Positions 45,353 through 54,361 of a stretch of DNA of 64,000 bases are shown in pieces. Origin of the DNA: Teichococcus coralli (lineage in GTDB: Bacteria > Pseudomonadota > Alphaproteobacteria > Acetobacterales > Acetobacteraceae); contig NZ_SNVJ01000011.1 in the NCBI RefSeq assembly GCF_009829925.1, positions 85,706 through 149,705 on the forward strand, written 5' to 3'. Position 1 is the stretch's first letter; the number at the start of each line of letters is the position of its first letter. Both the position numbers and the translations under genes were made by a program. The notes beneath the pieces are model-generated. The model was not told where the DNA came from, made no database searches, and worked only from the letters and a program-made list of their open reading frames with translations.

Positions 45353-48124
45353 ATGACCTCCCGCCCCTTTCCTTCGCCCGAGGGCGCGACGCCGGCCCTC
45401 GCGCAATGGTTCGCCGCCAAGCAGGCGCATCCGGACGCGCTCGTCTTCTTCCGCATGGGCGACTTCTTCGAGCTGTTCTTCGACGACGCGGCGCGGGCGG
45501 GCGAGGCGCTGGGGCTCGCGGTCTCGCATCGCGGCGAGCATCGCGGCGCGCCGGTGCCGATGGCCGGCGTGCCGGTGCACGCGATGGAGAACTACCTGGC
45601 GCGGCTGATCCGCCATGGCTTCCGCGTCGCCATCTGCGAGCAGCGGGAGACGCCGGAGCAGGCCAAGGCGCGCAAGGCGCCGACCATCCGGCGCGAGGTG
45701 GTGCGGCTGGTCACGCCCGGCACGGTGACGGAGGAGGCGCTGCTGGACGGCGCGCGGCCGGCCTGGCTGCTGGCGCTGGCGCGCGCCGAGGGGGAATGGG
45801 GCGCCGCCTGGGTGGACCTCTCGACCGGCGCCTTTGCCTGCGAGGCGCTGCCGGTGGGCGAGCTGCCGGCGTTGCTGGCCCGGCTCGACCCGGCGGAGGT
45901 GCTGGTGCCGGAGGCGTTTTCCGGGCTGGCGGCGCTGCGGCCCTTCGCCGAGCGGATCAGCCACCTGGAGCCGGCGCGCGACCCGGCGGGGCGGCTGGCC
46001 GGCTTCTTCGAGGTGGCCACGCTGGAGGGCTTCGGCAGCTTCAGCGAGGCGGAGCTGGCGGCCTGCGCGCTGGCGCTCGACTATGTCCGCCGCACCCAAG
46101 GGGGCGCCGTGGGGGGGGCCAGGGGCGAGGCGGCGCCGCGGCTGCGGCCGCCGGAGCCGCAGGGCGGGCGCGCGACGCTGCGGATGGACGCCGCCACCCG
46201 CCGCTCGCTGGAGATCCTGAAGAGCGAGCGCGGCGAGACGCGCAACTGCCTGCTGGCGGCGGTGGACCGCACGCTGACGGCGGCGGGTTGCCGGGAACTC
46301 GCCGCGCGGCTGGGCGCGCCGCTGACCGAGGCGGCGGCGATCGCGGCGCGGCACGACGCGGTGCAGGCGCTGCTGGCGGCGCCGCCGCTCGCGGCCAGCC
46401 TGCGCGCCGCGCTGAAGGGGGCGCCCGACATGGCGCGGGCGCTGGCGCGGCTGGCGCTCGACCGCTTCGCGCCGCGCGACCTCGCCGCCATCCGCGACGG
46501 GCTGGAGCGCGCCGAGATGATGGCGGACGCGCTGGCCGAGCGGCGAACGGCGGCGGCGCCGCTGCCGGCGCTGCTGGAAGGGGCGCGGGCGGCGCTGCTG
46601 CCGCCGGATTCGCCGCGCGGCGAGCTGGCGCGGGCGCTGGCCGCCGAGCTGCCGGCGCGGCTGGAGGACGGCAACCTCGTCGCGCCAGGGTATGACGGCG
46701 AGCTGGATGCGCTGCGGCGGATGCGCGACGACGCGCGCGGCGCCATCGCGGCCATGCAGCTCGACCTGGCGCAGGCCTGGGGCGTGGCCAGCCTGAAGAT
46801 CCGCCACCACCAGCAGTTCGGCTATCTGGCCGAGATGCCGGCCGCCGCCGGCGAGAAGCTGCTGCGCGCGCCGCCGCCGAGGCTGGCCGGCACGCCGCAG
46901 GCGCCGGTGCACCGGCAGACCATGGCCAATGCCCACCGCTTCACCTGCGCCGCGCTGGCCGAGCTGGACCGCAAGCTGGCCGCCGCCGGGGAGCAGGCGG
47001 CGCGGCGCGAGGCCGCCGTGGCGCGCCACCTGCGCGACCTCTGCCTGCGCGCGGCGCGCGGCCTCGACGGCGCCGCCGCCGCCATGGCGGAGCTGGACAT
47101 CCACGCCGCCGCCGCCGCGCTCGCCGCCGATGGCGGCTGGTGCCGGCCGGAAATGGTGGAGCGGCCGGAGTTCCGCATCCGGCAGGGGCGGCACCCGGTG
47201 GTGGAGGCGGCGCTGGCGCGCAGCCGCGGCACGATGGCCTCGGGGGCCTTCGTGCCGAACGACGCCGACCTCTCGCCGGGGCAGCGGCTCTGCCTGCTGA
47301 CCGGGCCGAACATGGCGGGCAAGTCCACCTTCCTCAGGCAGAACGCCATCATGGTGGTCCTCGCCCAGGCCGGGCTTTTCGTGCCGGCCGCCGCGGCGCG
47401 GCTTGGGCTGGTGGACCGGCTGTTCTCCCGCGTCGGCGCGGCGGACGACATCGCCGGGGGGCGCTCCACCTTCATGGTGGAGATGACCGAGACCGCCGCC
47501 ATCCTGAACCAGGCGACCGCGCGCAGCCTGGTGGTGCTGGACGAGGTGGGGCGCGGCACCGCCACCTGGGACGGGCTGGCGATCGCCTGGAGCGTGCTGG
47601 AGGCGCTGCACGACCGCATCCGCTGCCGCGCCGTCTTCGCCACGCATTTCCACGAGCTGACGGCGCTCGGCGGCAAGCTGCCCGAATTGCAGCTGGCGCA
47701 CATGAAGGTGCGCGAGCATCGCGGCGAGGTGGTGTTCCAGCACCTGGTCGGGGCGGGGGCGGCGGAGAAGTCCTGGGGGCTGCACGTGGCGCGGCTGGCG
47801 GGCGTGCCGCGCGCGGTGGTGCAGCGGGCGGGCGCGGTGCTCACGGCGCTGGAGCAGCGGGCCGCCGGGCTGGAGCCGCTGGCGGAGGAGCTGCCGCTGT
47901 TCAGCGGCGCCGCCACCGCGCCAACGGCGGCCGCTCCGCAACCTCCGGGTGCGTTTCACCCGGTTCTGGACGCGCTTGAGTCGCTGAATCCCGACACGCT
48001 CTCGCCGCGCGAGGCGCTGGAGGCGCTTTATCGCCTGCGCATGCTGCAGAGCGGCAAAGATTCCGGCAAAACGGCTCACGAAGCTGTTGCCGCAGCGCAC
48101 GGCGCAGTATCATCCGTCGAATGA
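45353..48124 (+). CDS. mutS: DNA mismatch repair protein MutS
   Basis: This 923-residue protein has the mismatch-reading domain with RMGDFFELFFDDA (the Phe-x-Glu wedge), connector, lever and clamp domains, and the ATPase with Walker A GPNMAGKST near residues 650-658. VGAADDIAGGRSTFMVEMTE and LVVLDEVGRGTATWDGLAIAW follow, then ATHFHELT. It recognises base mismatches and starts repair. The C-terminal tail (ESLNPDTLSPREALEALYRL) is the tetramerisation region. Its stop codon overlaps the start of glnD; the mutS-glnD pair is common in alphaproteobacteria. Confidence 0.96.
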   Translation: MTSRPFPSPEGATPALAQWFAAKQAHPDALVFFRMGDFFELFFDDAARAGEALGLAVSHRGEHRGAPVPMAGVPVHAMENYLARLIRHGFRVAICEQRETPEQAKARKAPTIRREVVRLVTPGTVTEEALLDGARPAWLLALARAEGEWGAAWVDLSTGAFACEALPVGELPALLARLDPAEVLVPEAFSGLAALRPFAERISHLEPARDPAGRLAGFFEVATLEGFGSFSEAELAACALALDYVRRTQGGAVGGARGEAAPRLRPPEPQGGRATLRMDAATRRSLEILKSERGETRNCLLAAVDRTLTAAGCRELAARLGAPLTEAAAIAARHDAVQALLAAPPLAASLRAALKGAPDMARALARLALDRFAPRDLAAIRDGLERAEMMADALAERRTAAAPLPALLEGARAALLPPDSPRGELARALAAELPARLEDGNLVAPGYDGELDALRRMRDDARGAIAAMQLDLAQAWGVASLKIRHHQQFGYLAEMPAAAGEKLLRAPPPRLAGTPQAPVHRQTMANAHRFTCAALAELDRKLAAAGEQAARREAAVARHLRDLCLRAARGLDGAAAAMAELDIHAAAAALAADGGWCRPEMVERPEFRIRQGRHPVVEAALARSRGTMASGAFVPNDADLSPGQRLCLLTGPNMAGKSTFLRQNAIMVVLAQAGLFVPAAAARLGLVDRLFSRVGAADDIAGGRSTFMVEMTETAAILNQATARSLVVLDEVGRGTATWDGLAIAWSVLEALHDRIRCRAVFATHFHELTALGGKLPELQLAHMKVREHRGEVVFQHLVGAGAAEKSWGLHVARLAGVPRAVVQRAGAVLTALEQRAAGLEPLAEELPLFSGAATAPTAAAPQPPGAFHPVLDALESLNPDTLSPREALEALYRLRMLQSGKDSGKTAHEAVAAAHGAVSSVE

Positions 48125-50958
48125 GAAGCTCCGGCGACCTGCCAGATGCCCCTGTCGCCGCGATCGACGCGATCTCCGTCGCGCCGATGCGGCCGCTCCC
48201 CGACGTCGCCCTCGACCTGATCCCGCGCCCCGGCGCCCCGGTGCCGCGCGAGGCGGCGCTGACGCTGCTGCGGCGGCAGCTCGGGCGCATCCAGTCCCGC
48301 GTGCAGGAAGCCTTCGAGGCGCATGCCCTGTCCGGCCTGACCGCCGCGCGCATGCTGGGCGAGCTGACCGACGGGCTGATCTTCGCCATTCACGCCTATA
48401 CCCTGGCGCAGGTGGGGCAGGCCCAGCGGGGGGCGGCCCAGCGGGAGATAGGGGGGGACGAGGCGGAGGCCAGCCCTTTCGGCGCCCCCGAGCCGCCCTT
48501 CGTGCTGGCCGCCACCGGCGGATACGGGCGCGGCGTGCTGGGCCCCTATTCCGACATCGACCTGCTGTTCCTCTCCGACGCGCCGCTCGGGCCGCGCGGG
48601 CGGCGGGCGGTGGAGTTCATGCTCTACCTGCTGTGGGACCTCGGGCTGAAGGTCGGCCACGCCACCCGCACCATCCATGAGTGCCTGGAGGACGCGCGCG
48701 CCGACGCCACCATCCAGACCGCGCTGCTGGACAGCCGCTTCCTGGCCGGCGACGCCGCCGTGTTCGACCGCTTCGAGCTGGCCTTCGCCGAGGCGCGGCA
48801 GGACTGGGGGGTGGGGCAGTTCCTGTCCGCCAAGCGGGCCGAGCGCACCGCCCGCCACCACCGCTACGGCGACAGCCCCTACCTGGTGGAGCCGCACATC
48901 AAGGAGGGGCGCGGCGGGCTGCGCGACGTGCAGACCATGTACTGGCTGGCGCGCTACGCCTTTGGCGTGAAGCGCATGCCGGAGCTGGTGGGGCCCGGCA
49001 GCCCCGGCGGCGGGCTGCTCACCGCGCGCGAGGCGCGCGCCTTCAAGCGCGCCTGGGACTTCCTGTGGACGGTGCGCTTCCACCTCCACTACGTCACCGG
49101 CCGCGCCGAGGAGCGGCTCACCTTCGACCTGCAGCCCGTGGTCGGCGCCCGCATGGGCTACACGCGCCACGGCAAGCAGGACGGGGTGGAGCGCTTCATG
49201 AAGCACCTCTTCCTGACGGTGCGGGATGTGGTGCGGCTTTCGCGCCTGCTGGAGCCGGCGATCGAGCGCGCCACGCTGGGGCTGCCCGCGGTGAACCGCG
49301 CGCCCGACCCGGGGCTGGCCAGCGAGGGCGTGGCGGTGGCCGACGGCAAGCTGCTGATCATGCCCGACCACGACGCCAGCGCCGACCCGGCCGTGATGCT
49401 GCGGCTGCTGCGCGCGGCGCGGGACCGGGCGATCGAGCTGCACCCGCTGGCCTATCGCGCGCTGATCCGCAACGCTCCCGCGGCGCAGCGGCTGCGCGGC
49501 GACCCGGCGGCCAGCACGCTGTTCCTCGACCTGCTGACGGGCCGCGATTCGGCGCGCTGGGTGCGGGTGCTGAACGAGGTGGGCTTTCTTTCGCGCTACA
49601 TCCCGGACTGGGCGCGCATCGTCGGGCTGATGCAGTTCGACACCTACCACGTCTTCACCGTGGAGGAGCACACGATCGAGGCGGTCGCCGTGCTCAACCA
49701 GCTGGAGGCGGGGCTGCTGGACGAGGCGGCGCCGGTGGCCAGCGAGCTGGTGGGCCAGGTGCATTCGCGCCGCGCGCTCTACGTCTCGGTGCTGCTGCAC
49801 GACATCGCCAAGGGGCGCGGCGGCGACCATTCGGAGATCGGCGCCGGGCTGGCGCTGGAGATCTGCCCGAAGCTCGGCCTCAGCCCGGAGGAGACGGAAA
49901 CCGTCTCCTGGCTGGTGCTGAACCACCTGCTGGTCAGCCAGACCGCCTTCAAGCGCGACATCGACGACCCCAAGACCATTCTCGACATCGCCGAGGTCGT
50001 GCAGTCGCCCGAGCGGCTGCGGCTGCTGCTGGTGCTGACGGTGGCCGACATGCGCGCCGTGGGCCCGAAGGTCTGGAACGGCTGGAAGGCGACGCTGCTG
50101 CGCGAGTTGTACTGGCGGGTGGCCGAGGTGCTGGCCGGCGGGCTCTCGGTGCCGGAGCGCGACGTGCGGGTGGCGCGCGCCAAGCAGGCCGCCGCCGCCA
50201 TGCTGCAGGAGCAGCCGAAGGAGGCGGTGGAGCATTTCCTCGGCCTCGGCTATCCCGGCTACTGGCTCTCCTTCGACCCGGAAAGCCATGCCCGCCATGC
50301 CGGCATGATCCGCGAGGCGGAGGCCGAGGGCATGCCGCTCGCCATCGCCACCCGGGTGCTGGAGGCGCGGGCGGTGACCGAGGTGACGGTGTACTGCTCC
50401 GACCATCCCGGCCTGTTCAGCCACATCGCGGGCGCGCTGGCGGTGGGCGGCGCCACCATCGTGGACGCGCGCATCCACACCATGACCAACGGCATGGCGC
50501 TCGACACCTTCTGGGTGCAGGACGCGCAGGGCGGCGCGCTCGATGCGCCGCACCGGCTGGCGCGGCTCTCGGTGCTGATCGAGCAGGCGCTGTCCGGCCG
50601 GCTGAACCTGGTGCGGGAGATCGGCAAGGTCCGGCGCGAGCCGGCGCGGCTGCGCGCGGTGCAGGTGCCGGGGCGCGTGGTGATCGACAACTTCGCCAGC
50701 AACACCCACACGGTGATCGAGCTGAACGGGCGCGACCGGCCGGGGCTGCTGCACGACGTGACGGCGGCGATCTCGGCGCAGGGGGTGCAGATCGCCTCGG
50801 CGCACATCACCACCTACGGCGTGCGGGCGGTGGACGTGTTCTACGTGAAGGACGTGTTCGGGCTGAAGATCGAGAACGAGCGCAAGCTGGCGACGCTCAG
50901 GGCGGCGCTGCTCGCCGCGCTGACGCTGCCCGGCGGCGAGGAGGCCGCAGGGGGGTGA
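48121..50958 (+). CDS. glnD: [Protein-PII] uridylyltransferase/uridylyl-removing enzyme
   Basis: This 945-residue enzyme has the nucleotidyltransferase motif ATGGYGRGVLGPYSDIDLLFLSD near residue 130, the PII-UTase region KEGRGGLRDVQTMYWLAR, an HD domain (VLLHDIAKGRGGDHSEIG near 558) and two C-terminal ACT domains (VYCSDHPGLFSHIAGALAVGG and LNGRDRPGLLHDVTAAIS). It adds or removes UMP on PII proteins according to glutamine level and so controls nitrogen assimilation. A Gln/Ala/Glu-rich insert near residues 100-118 is unusual but lies outside the active site. It overlaps mutS by four bases. Confidence 0.95.
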   Translation: MRSSGDLPDAPVAAIDAISVAPMRPLPDVALDLIPRPGAPVPREAALTLLRRQLGRIQSRVQEAFEAHALSGLTAARMLGELTDGLIFAIHAYTLAQVGQAQRGAAQREIGGDEAEASPFGAPEPPFVLAATGGYGRGVLGPYSDIDLLFLSDAPLGPRGRRAVEFMLYLLWDLGLKVGHATRTIHECLEDARADATIQTALLDSRFLAGDAAVFDRFELAFAEARQDWGVGQFLSAKRAERTARHHRYGDSPYLVEPHIKEGRGGLRDVQTMYWLARYAFGVKRMPELVGPGSPGGGLLTAREARAFKRAWDFLWTVRFHLHYVTGRAEERLTFDLQPVVGARMGYTRHGKQDGVERFMKHLFLTVRDVVRLSRLLEPAIERATLGLPAVNRAPDPGLASEGVAVADGKLLIMPDHDASADPAVMLRLLRAARDRAIELHPLAYRALIRNAPAAQRLRGDPAASTLFLDLLTGRDSARWVRVLNEVGFLSRYIPDWARIVGLMQFDTYHVFTVEEHTIEAVAVLNQLEAGLLDEAAPVASELVGQVHSRRALYVSVLLHDIAKGRGGDHSEIGAGLALEICPKLGLSPEETETVSWLVLNHLLVSQTAFKRDIDDPKTILDIAEVVQSPERLRLLLVLTVADMRAVGPKVWNGWKATLLRELYWRVAEVLAGGLSVPERDVRVARAKQAAAAMLQEQPKEAVEHFLGLGYPGYWLSFDPESHARHAGMIREAEAEGMPLAIATRVLEARAVTEVTVYCSDHPGLFSHIAGALAVGGATIVDARIHTMTNGMALDTFWVQDAQGGALDAPHRLARLSVLIEQALSGRLNLVREIGKVRREPARLRAVQVPGRVVIDNFASNTHTVIELNGRDRPGLLHDVTAAISAQGVQIASAHITTYGVRAVDVFYVKDVFGLKIENERKLATLRAALLAALTLPGGEEAAGG

Positions 50959-51066
50959 TTTCGGCCGGGGGGTGATTTCGGCCGGGGGGCAACCTTTCCC
51001 CGCCCCGGCGTTTGAATCCGCTGCCGGCGCGACGTCAAAGCGCGCCGTCCAACGGAGAGAAACCCC

Positions 51067-51546
51067 ATGCGCACGTCCTATGCCCTCGTCGCTGGCCTCG
51101 CGCTGGCGCTGGCCACTCCCGCTTTTGCCCAGACCACCGGCTCCGGCACCGCGCCGACCGCCGGCACCGCCGCGAAGGCCGGCCAGGCGCACGGCAACAG
51201 CGCCCACCGCACCATGCCGACGCACCGGCCGGGCAGCACCGTCGGCAAGACGGACAGCTATGGCCGGAACGCCACCAGGGCGCAGAGCCAGGGTGGCCAG
51301 GCGCAGGGTGGCCAGGCACAGGGCGGTCAGATGCGCGGCGGCGGCGCCACCGGCGGCACGGCGAGCGGCACCACCAGCGGTGTCCCCCTCAACCCCTCCG
51401 GCAGCCAGAGCGGCACGCCGCGCACCGGCTCCGGCGTCGGCGGCCCGAGCAGCACCGGCATCGGCACGCCGAGCCCCGGTGGCCAGGGCAGCGGCAGCAA
51501 TTCCGGCTCGGGCGGTTCGGGCGGCAATTCCGGCAGCGGCGGCTGA
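51067..51546 (+). CDS. Small secreted Gly/Ser/Gln-rich protein
   Basis: This 159-residue protein has a signal peptide MRTSYALVAGLALALATPAFA (cut near residue 21). The mature part is low in complexity: TGSGTAPTAGTAAKAGQA, a triple AQGGQ repeat near residues 78-92, and a C-terminal run of GSGG. I do not recognise a family. Its first 20 bases are identical to those of the repeat lipoprotein gene at 52269, so the two share an ancestor for the export signal. GGAGAGAAA lies nine bases upstream of the ATG. It follows glnD by 108 bases. Confidence 0.72.
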   Translation: MRTSYALVAGLALALATPAFAQTTGSGTAPTAGTAAKAGQAHGNSAHRTMPTHRPGSTVGKTDSYGRNATRAQSQGGQAQGGQAQGGQMRGGGATGGTASGTTSGVPLNPSGSQSGTPRTGSGVGGPSSTGIGTPSPGGQGSGSNSGSGGSGGNSGSGG

Positions 51547-51692
51547 GGCCGTGGCGGCGCGCCTCGCCCGGCGCCACGTGCCGGGTGCGGTGCGCCGCGT
51601 GCCGGACGGGCGCTGACCGGGGGCGCTGGCCGAGTTCGTCCAGGCCCGATCACCGTGCGCCGGGAACCGCGCCCTTGCCAGGAGGCCCAGTG

Positions 51693-51923
51693 ATGCGGCG
51701 TGCCCTCGCCTTGCTCCTTGTCATGGGCCTTCCGGCGCTGGGATGCGCTCCAGGGCCGGCCGCCCGGGGCGGCCCGCCACAGGCGGCGCAGGGCGCCGCC
51801 ACCGGGACCGGCGGCGTGCCTGGCCTCGGCGGCGGTGGGGTGGCCAACCCGGCCGGCAGCGAGGAAGGCAACAGCACCAGCACGCGCCGCGCCGCCGGCG
51901 CGGCGAAGCGCCGCGGCGGCTGA
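51693..51923 (+). CDS. Small lipoprotein of unknown function
   Basis: This 76-residue protein has a lipobox LPALGC (Cys18) after a short hydrophobic signal, and a perfect AGGAGG eight bases before its ATG. The mature part is Gly/Ala/Pro-rich (GTGGVPGLGGGGVANPAGSEEG) with a basic tail TRRAAGAAKRRGG. No family is recognised. It lies between two other small exported, low-complexity proteins, which suggests a locus of related envelope components. Confidence 0.65.
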   Translation: MRRALALLLVMGLPALGCAPGPAARGGPPQAAQGAATGTGGVPGLGGGGVANPAGSEEGNSTSTRRAAGAAKRRGG

Positions 51924-52268
51924 AGGCGGAGGCGCCCCGCAGCGCCGTGGGATCCTGGGCTTTCCCGTGGGTTTGCCCTTGGGCTCACCCCTCCTGGGCT
52001 CACCCCTCCTGGGCTCACCCCCTCCTGGGCCGCCCGGCGGAACCTTTCCCGGCGGGCCTGCTGGTCCGCCGCGTTGGTGGAAAGCCCCACGAACCTCGCG
52101 GGCAGGACACGGGTGCGCCGAACACTGTCGAGTTGGACACGGCGCCAAACGCCGCCCGCCGGCTGCGCGGCCAAGCTGACGGATGCGGCGGCGCAACCTT
52201 TCCGTTTGGGCGGAATTAGTCCTCCGCCGGCGTGGCCTTCGCCGCGTCACCAGAACTGGAGAATGCAG
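51924..52268. other. Intergenic stretch with 15-base tandem repeat
   Basis: No gene is supported in this 345-base gap. It contains GGGCTCACCCCTCCT repeated about three times (51981-52028). The remainder should hold the promoter of the repeat lipoprotein gene. Confidence 0.5.
51981..52028. repeat. Non-coding 15-base tandem repeat
   Basis: The unit GGGCTCACCCCTCCT occurs twice perfectly and a third time with one extra C. It lies between two small exported-protein genes. Confidence 0.85.
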
Positions 52269-52775
52269 ATGCGCACGTCCTATGCCCTGATTGGCGGCTT
52301 GGCCCTGATGCTGGCGGCCTGCGGCCAGGCGCAGACCGGCAACGGCCTCGCCAATGGTCCGGCCGGACCGATGCGTGGTGGCGCACCGACGGCGGGCACC
52401 GGCACCATCTCGCCCGTGCAGGGCGAGAACAGCGTGCCGCCCACCCGCAACACGCCGGGCACGCCGACGGCCGGCACCGGCACCATCTCGCCCGTGCAGG
52501 GCGAGAACAGCGTGCCGCCCACCCGCAACACGCCGGGCACGCCGACGGCCGGCACCGGCACCATCTCGCCCGTGCAGGGCGAGAACAGCGTGCCGCCCAC
52601 CCGCAACACGCCGGGCACGCCGACGGCCGGCACCGGCACCATCTCGCCCGTGCAGGGCGAGAACAGCGTGGCGCCCACCCGCGCCGGCCGCGGCCGCCCG
52701 ACCGCCGGGACCGGCACCATCTCGCCGATCCAGGGCCAGAGCGACGTGGGCCAGGGCACGACGACCCGTCCCTGA
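52269..52775 (+). CDS. Lipoprotein with 26-residue PTAGTGTISPVQG tandem repeats
   Basis: This 168-residue protein has a lipoprotein signal (MRTSYALIGGLALMLAAC; lipobox LAAC, Cys18). After ~20 residues it consists entirely of five 26-residue units beginning PTAGTGTISPVQGENSVPPT and ending RNTPGT. The first three are identical, the fourth diverges at its end, and the fifth is PTAGTGTISPIQGQ with a unique finish. The core matches the repeat in the lipoprotein at 29259. Function is unknown; a rod-like or binding role at the cell surface is possible. An ATG six bases earlier would add two residues; GGAG placement favours 52269. Confidence 0.82.
   Translation: MRTSYALIGGLALMLAACGQAQTGNGLANGPAGPMRGGAPTAGTGTISPVQGENSVPPTRNTPGTPTAGTGTISPVQGENSVPPTRNTPGTPTAGTGTISPVQGENSVPPTRNTPGTPTAGTGTISPVQGENSVAPTRAGRGRPTAGTGTISPIQGQSDVGQGTTTRP
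52386..52775 (+). repeat. Tandem repeat of 78 bases inside the lipoprotein gene
   Basis: Five 78-base units lie head to tail. The central copies are nearly identical at DNA level, which implies recent expansion or homogenisation. The unit length is a multiple of three, so copy number can vary without frameshift. Confidence 0.92.
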
Positions 52776-52870
52776 GGCCGCGTGAGGGCAGCGGCGCGCG
52801 TGGAAGGGACCCCCTGACCGCCCGCGCCGTTCCCGCTACAGTGAGGTGACGCCCGGAGGAGTTCTCGCCC

Positions 52871-54361
52871 GTGCATGTCACCTCGCCCGCCTTCAAGGCC
52901 AATGCCGCCCGCGCGCTGGCCGACCCCGGCCTGCAGAAGGCGCTGGGCCGCTCCGGCCCCGCCTTCCATGCCAAGCGCGGCCGCGCCATCGCGGCGCTGC
53001 CCGAGTTCCAGCAGCTCCGCGACATCGGGCGCGACATCAAGAACCACACGCTGGCCAACCTCGACTTCTACCTGGAGGCCTATGCCGCCAGGGTGGAGGC
53101 GGCAGGCGGCAGGGTGCACTGGTGCTCCACCGCCGAGGAGGCGCGCGCGGCGGTGCTGGAGATCTGCCGCAAGGCCGGGGCGCGCACCGTCACCAAGGGC
53201 AAGTCAATGATCTCCGAGGAGCTCGGGGTCAACGAGCACCTGGAGGCGAACGGCATCGAGCCGGTGGAGACCGATCTCGGCGAGTACATCCTGCAACTGC
53301 GCAAGGAGCCGCCGAGCCACATCATCGGCCCCGCCTTCCACCTCAACCGCGAGGACTGGGAGGACACCTTCCGCAAGTCGCATGTGGACCTGCCCTTCGA
53401 CCGCAGCTTCGCGCAGCGGCGCGACATCCTGGAGGAGGCGCGCGTGCGGCTCAGGGCGCGCTTCCTGGCGGCCGATGTGGGCATCACCGGCGCCAACTTC
53501 CTGATCGCCGAGACCGGCTCCTCGGTGATCGTGACCAACGAGGGCAACGGCGACCTGACGCAGACGCTGCCGCGCGTGCATGTGGTGCTGGCCAGCATCG
53601 AGAAGGTGGTGCCGACGCTGGAGGACTGCACCGCGCTGCTGCGGCTGCTGGCGCGCTCGGCCACGGGGCAGGAGTTTTCCGTCTACACCACCTTCTCCAC
53701 CGGGGTGCGGCGGCAGGGCGACCTGGACGGGCCGGAGGAATACCACGTGGTGCTGGTGGACAACGGCCGCTCCAACATGGTCGGCACCGAGTTCCAGGAC
53801 ATGCTGCGCTGCATCCGCTGCGCCGCCTGCATGAACCACTGCCCGGTCTATGGCGTGACCGGCGGGCATGCCTATGGCTGGGTCTATCCGGGGCCGATGG
53901 GCAGCGTGCTGACGCCCTCGCTGATCGGGGTGGACAAGGCGGGGCACCTGCCCAACGCCTCCACCTTCTGCGGGCGCTGCGAGAGCGTCTGCCCGGTGAA
54001 GATCCCGCTGCCCAAGCTGATGCGGCACTGGCGCGAGCGGGAGTTCGAGCGGCACCTGACGCCGCCCACCCAGCGGCGGGCGCTGCGGCTCTGGGCCTGG
54101 CTGGCGAAGCGGCCGGAGGCCTACCGGCTGGCGATGCGGATGGGCATCGGTGCGCTGGCGCGCCTCGGGCGGGGCAAGGGCGCCTTCAGCAAGCTGCCGG
54201 GCGCCGGCGGCTGGACCGAGGGGCGCGACCTGCCGGCCCCGGAGCCGGGCGGCACCTTCATGGACCGCTACCAGCGGCAGCAGCGGGAGCGCCGGCATGG
54301 GGAGCGCCGGCAGGGGGGGAACCGGCAGGGGGGGAACCGGCAGGGGGGGAACCGGGCATGA
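52871..54361 (+). CDS. lutB: LutB-type lactate utilization iron-sulfur protein
   Basis: This 496-residue LutB/LldF protein has an N-terminal DUF162-like region (TKGKSMISEELGVNEHLE, GANFLIAETGSSVIVTNEGN) and two 4Fe-4S sites, CIRCAACMNHCPVYG and CGRCESVCPVKIPLP, then the DUF3390 tail. With LutA and LutC it oxidises L-lactate to pyruvate in the cytoplasm. The start is a GTG at 52871. The C-terminus ends in three RQGGN repeats encoded by G7-containing 15-base units, an odd and probably dispensable tail. lutC follows with a four-base overlap; lutA lies 2.4 kb away on the opposite strand. Confidence 0.92.
   Translation: MHVTSPAFKANAARALADPGLQKALGRSGPAFHAKRGRAIAALPEFQQLRDIGRDIKNHTLANLDFYLEAYAARVEAAGGRVHWCSTAEEARAAVLEICRKAGARTVTKGKSMISEELGVNEHLEANGIEPVETDLGEYILQLRKEPPSHIIGPAFHLNREDWEDTFRKSHVDLPFDRSFAQRRDILEEARVRLRARFLAADVGITGANFLIAETGSSVIVTNEGNGDLTQTLPRVHVVLASIEKVVPTLEDCTALLRLLARSATGQEFSVYTTFSTGVRRQGDLDGPEEYHVVLVDNGRSNMVGTEFQDMLRCIRCAACMNHCPVYGVTGGHAYGWVYPGPMGSVLTPSLIGVDKAGHLPNASTFCGRCESVCPVKIPLPKLMRHWREREFERHLTPPTQRRALRLWAWLAKRPEAYRLAMRMGIGALARLGRGKGAFSKLPGAGGWTEGRDLPAPEPGGTFMDRYQRQQRERRHGERRQGGNRQGGNRQGGNRA
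54308..54352 (+). repeat. Three 15-base units with G7 runs at the end of lutB
   Basis: CGGCAGGGGGGGAAC is repeated three times exactly, encoding RQGGN each time, 6 bases before the lutC start. The G7 runs could slip and change the overlap between lutB and lutC. Confidence 0.9.

Noticed and set aside
44807..48100. 1097-residue minus-strand frame antisense to mutS
   Set aside because: Composition is typical of the antisense of a GC-rich gene, and mutS on the plus strand has full family motifs.
52386..52775. CRISPR array (regular repeats of about 78 bases)
   Set aside because: The units are contiguous, a multiple of three in length, and code for a lipoprotein with a signal peptide.
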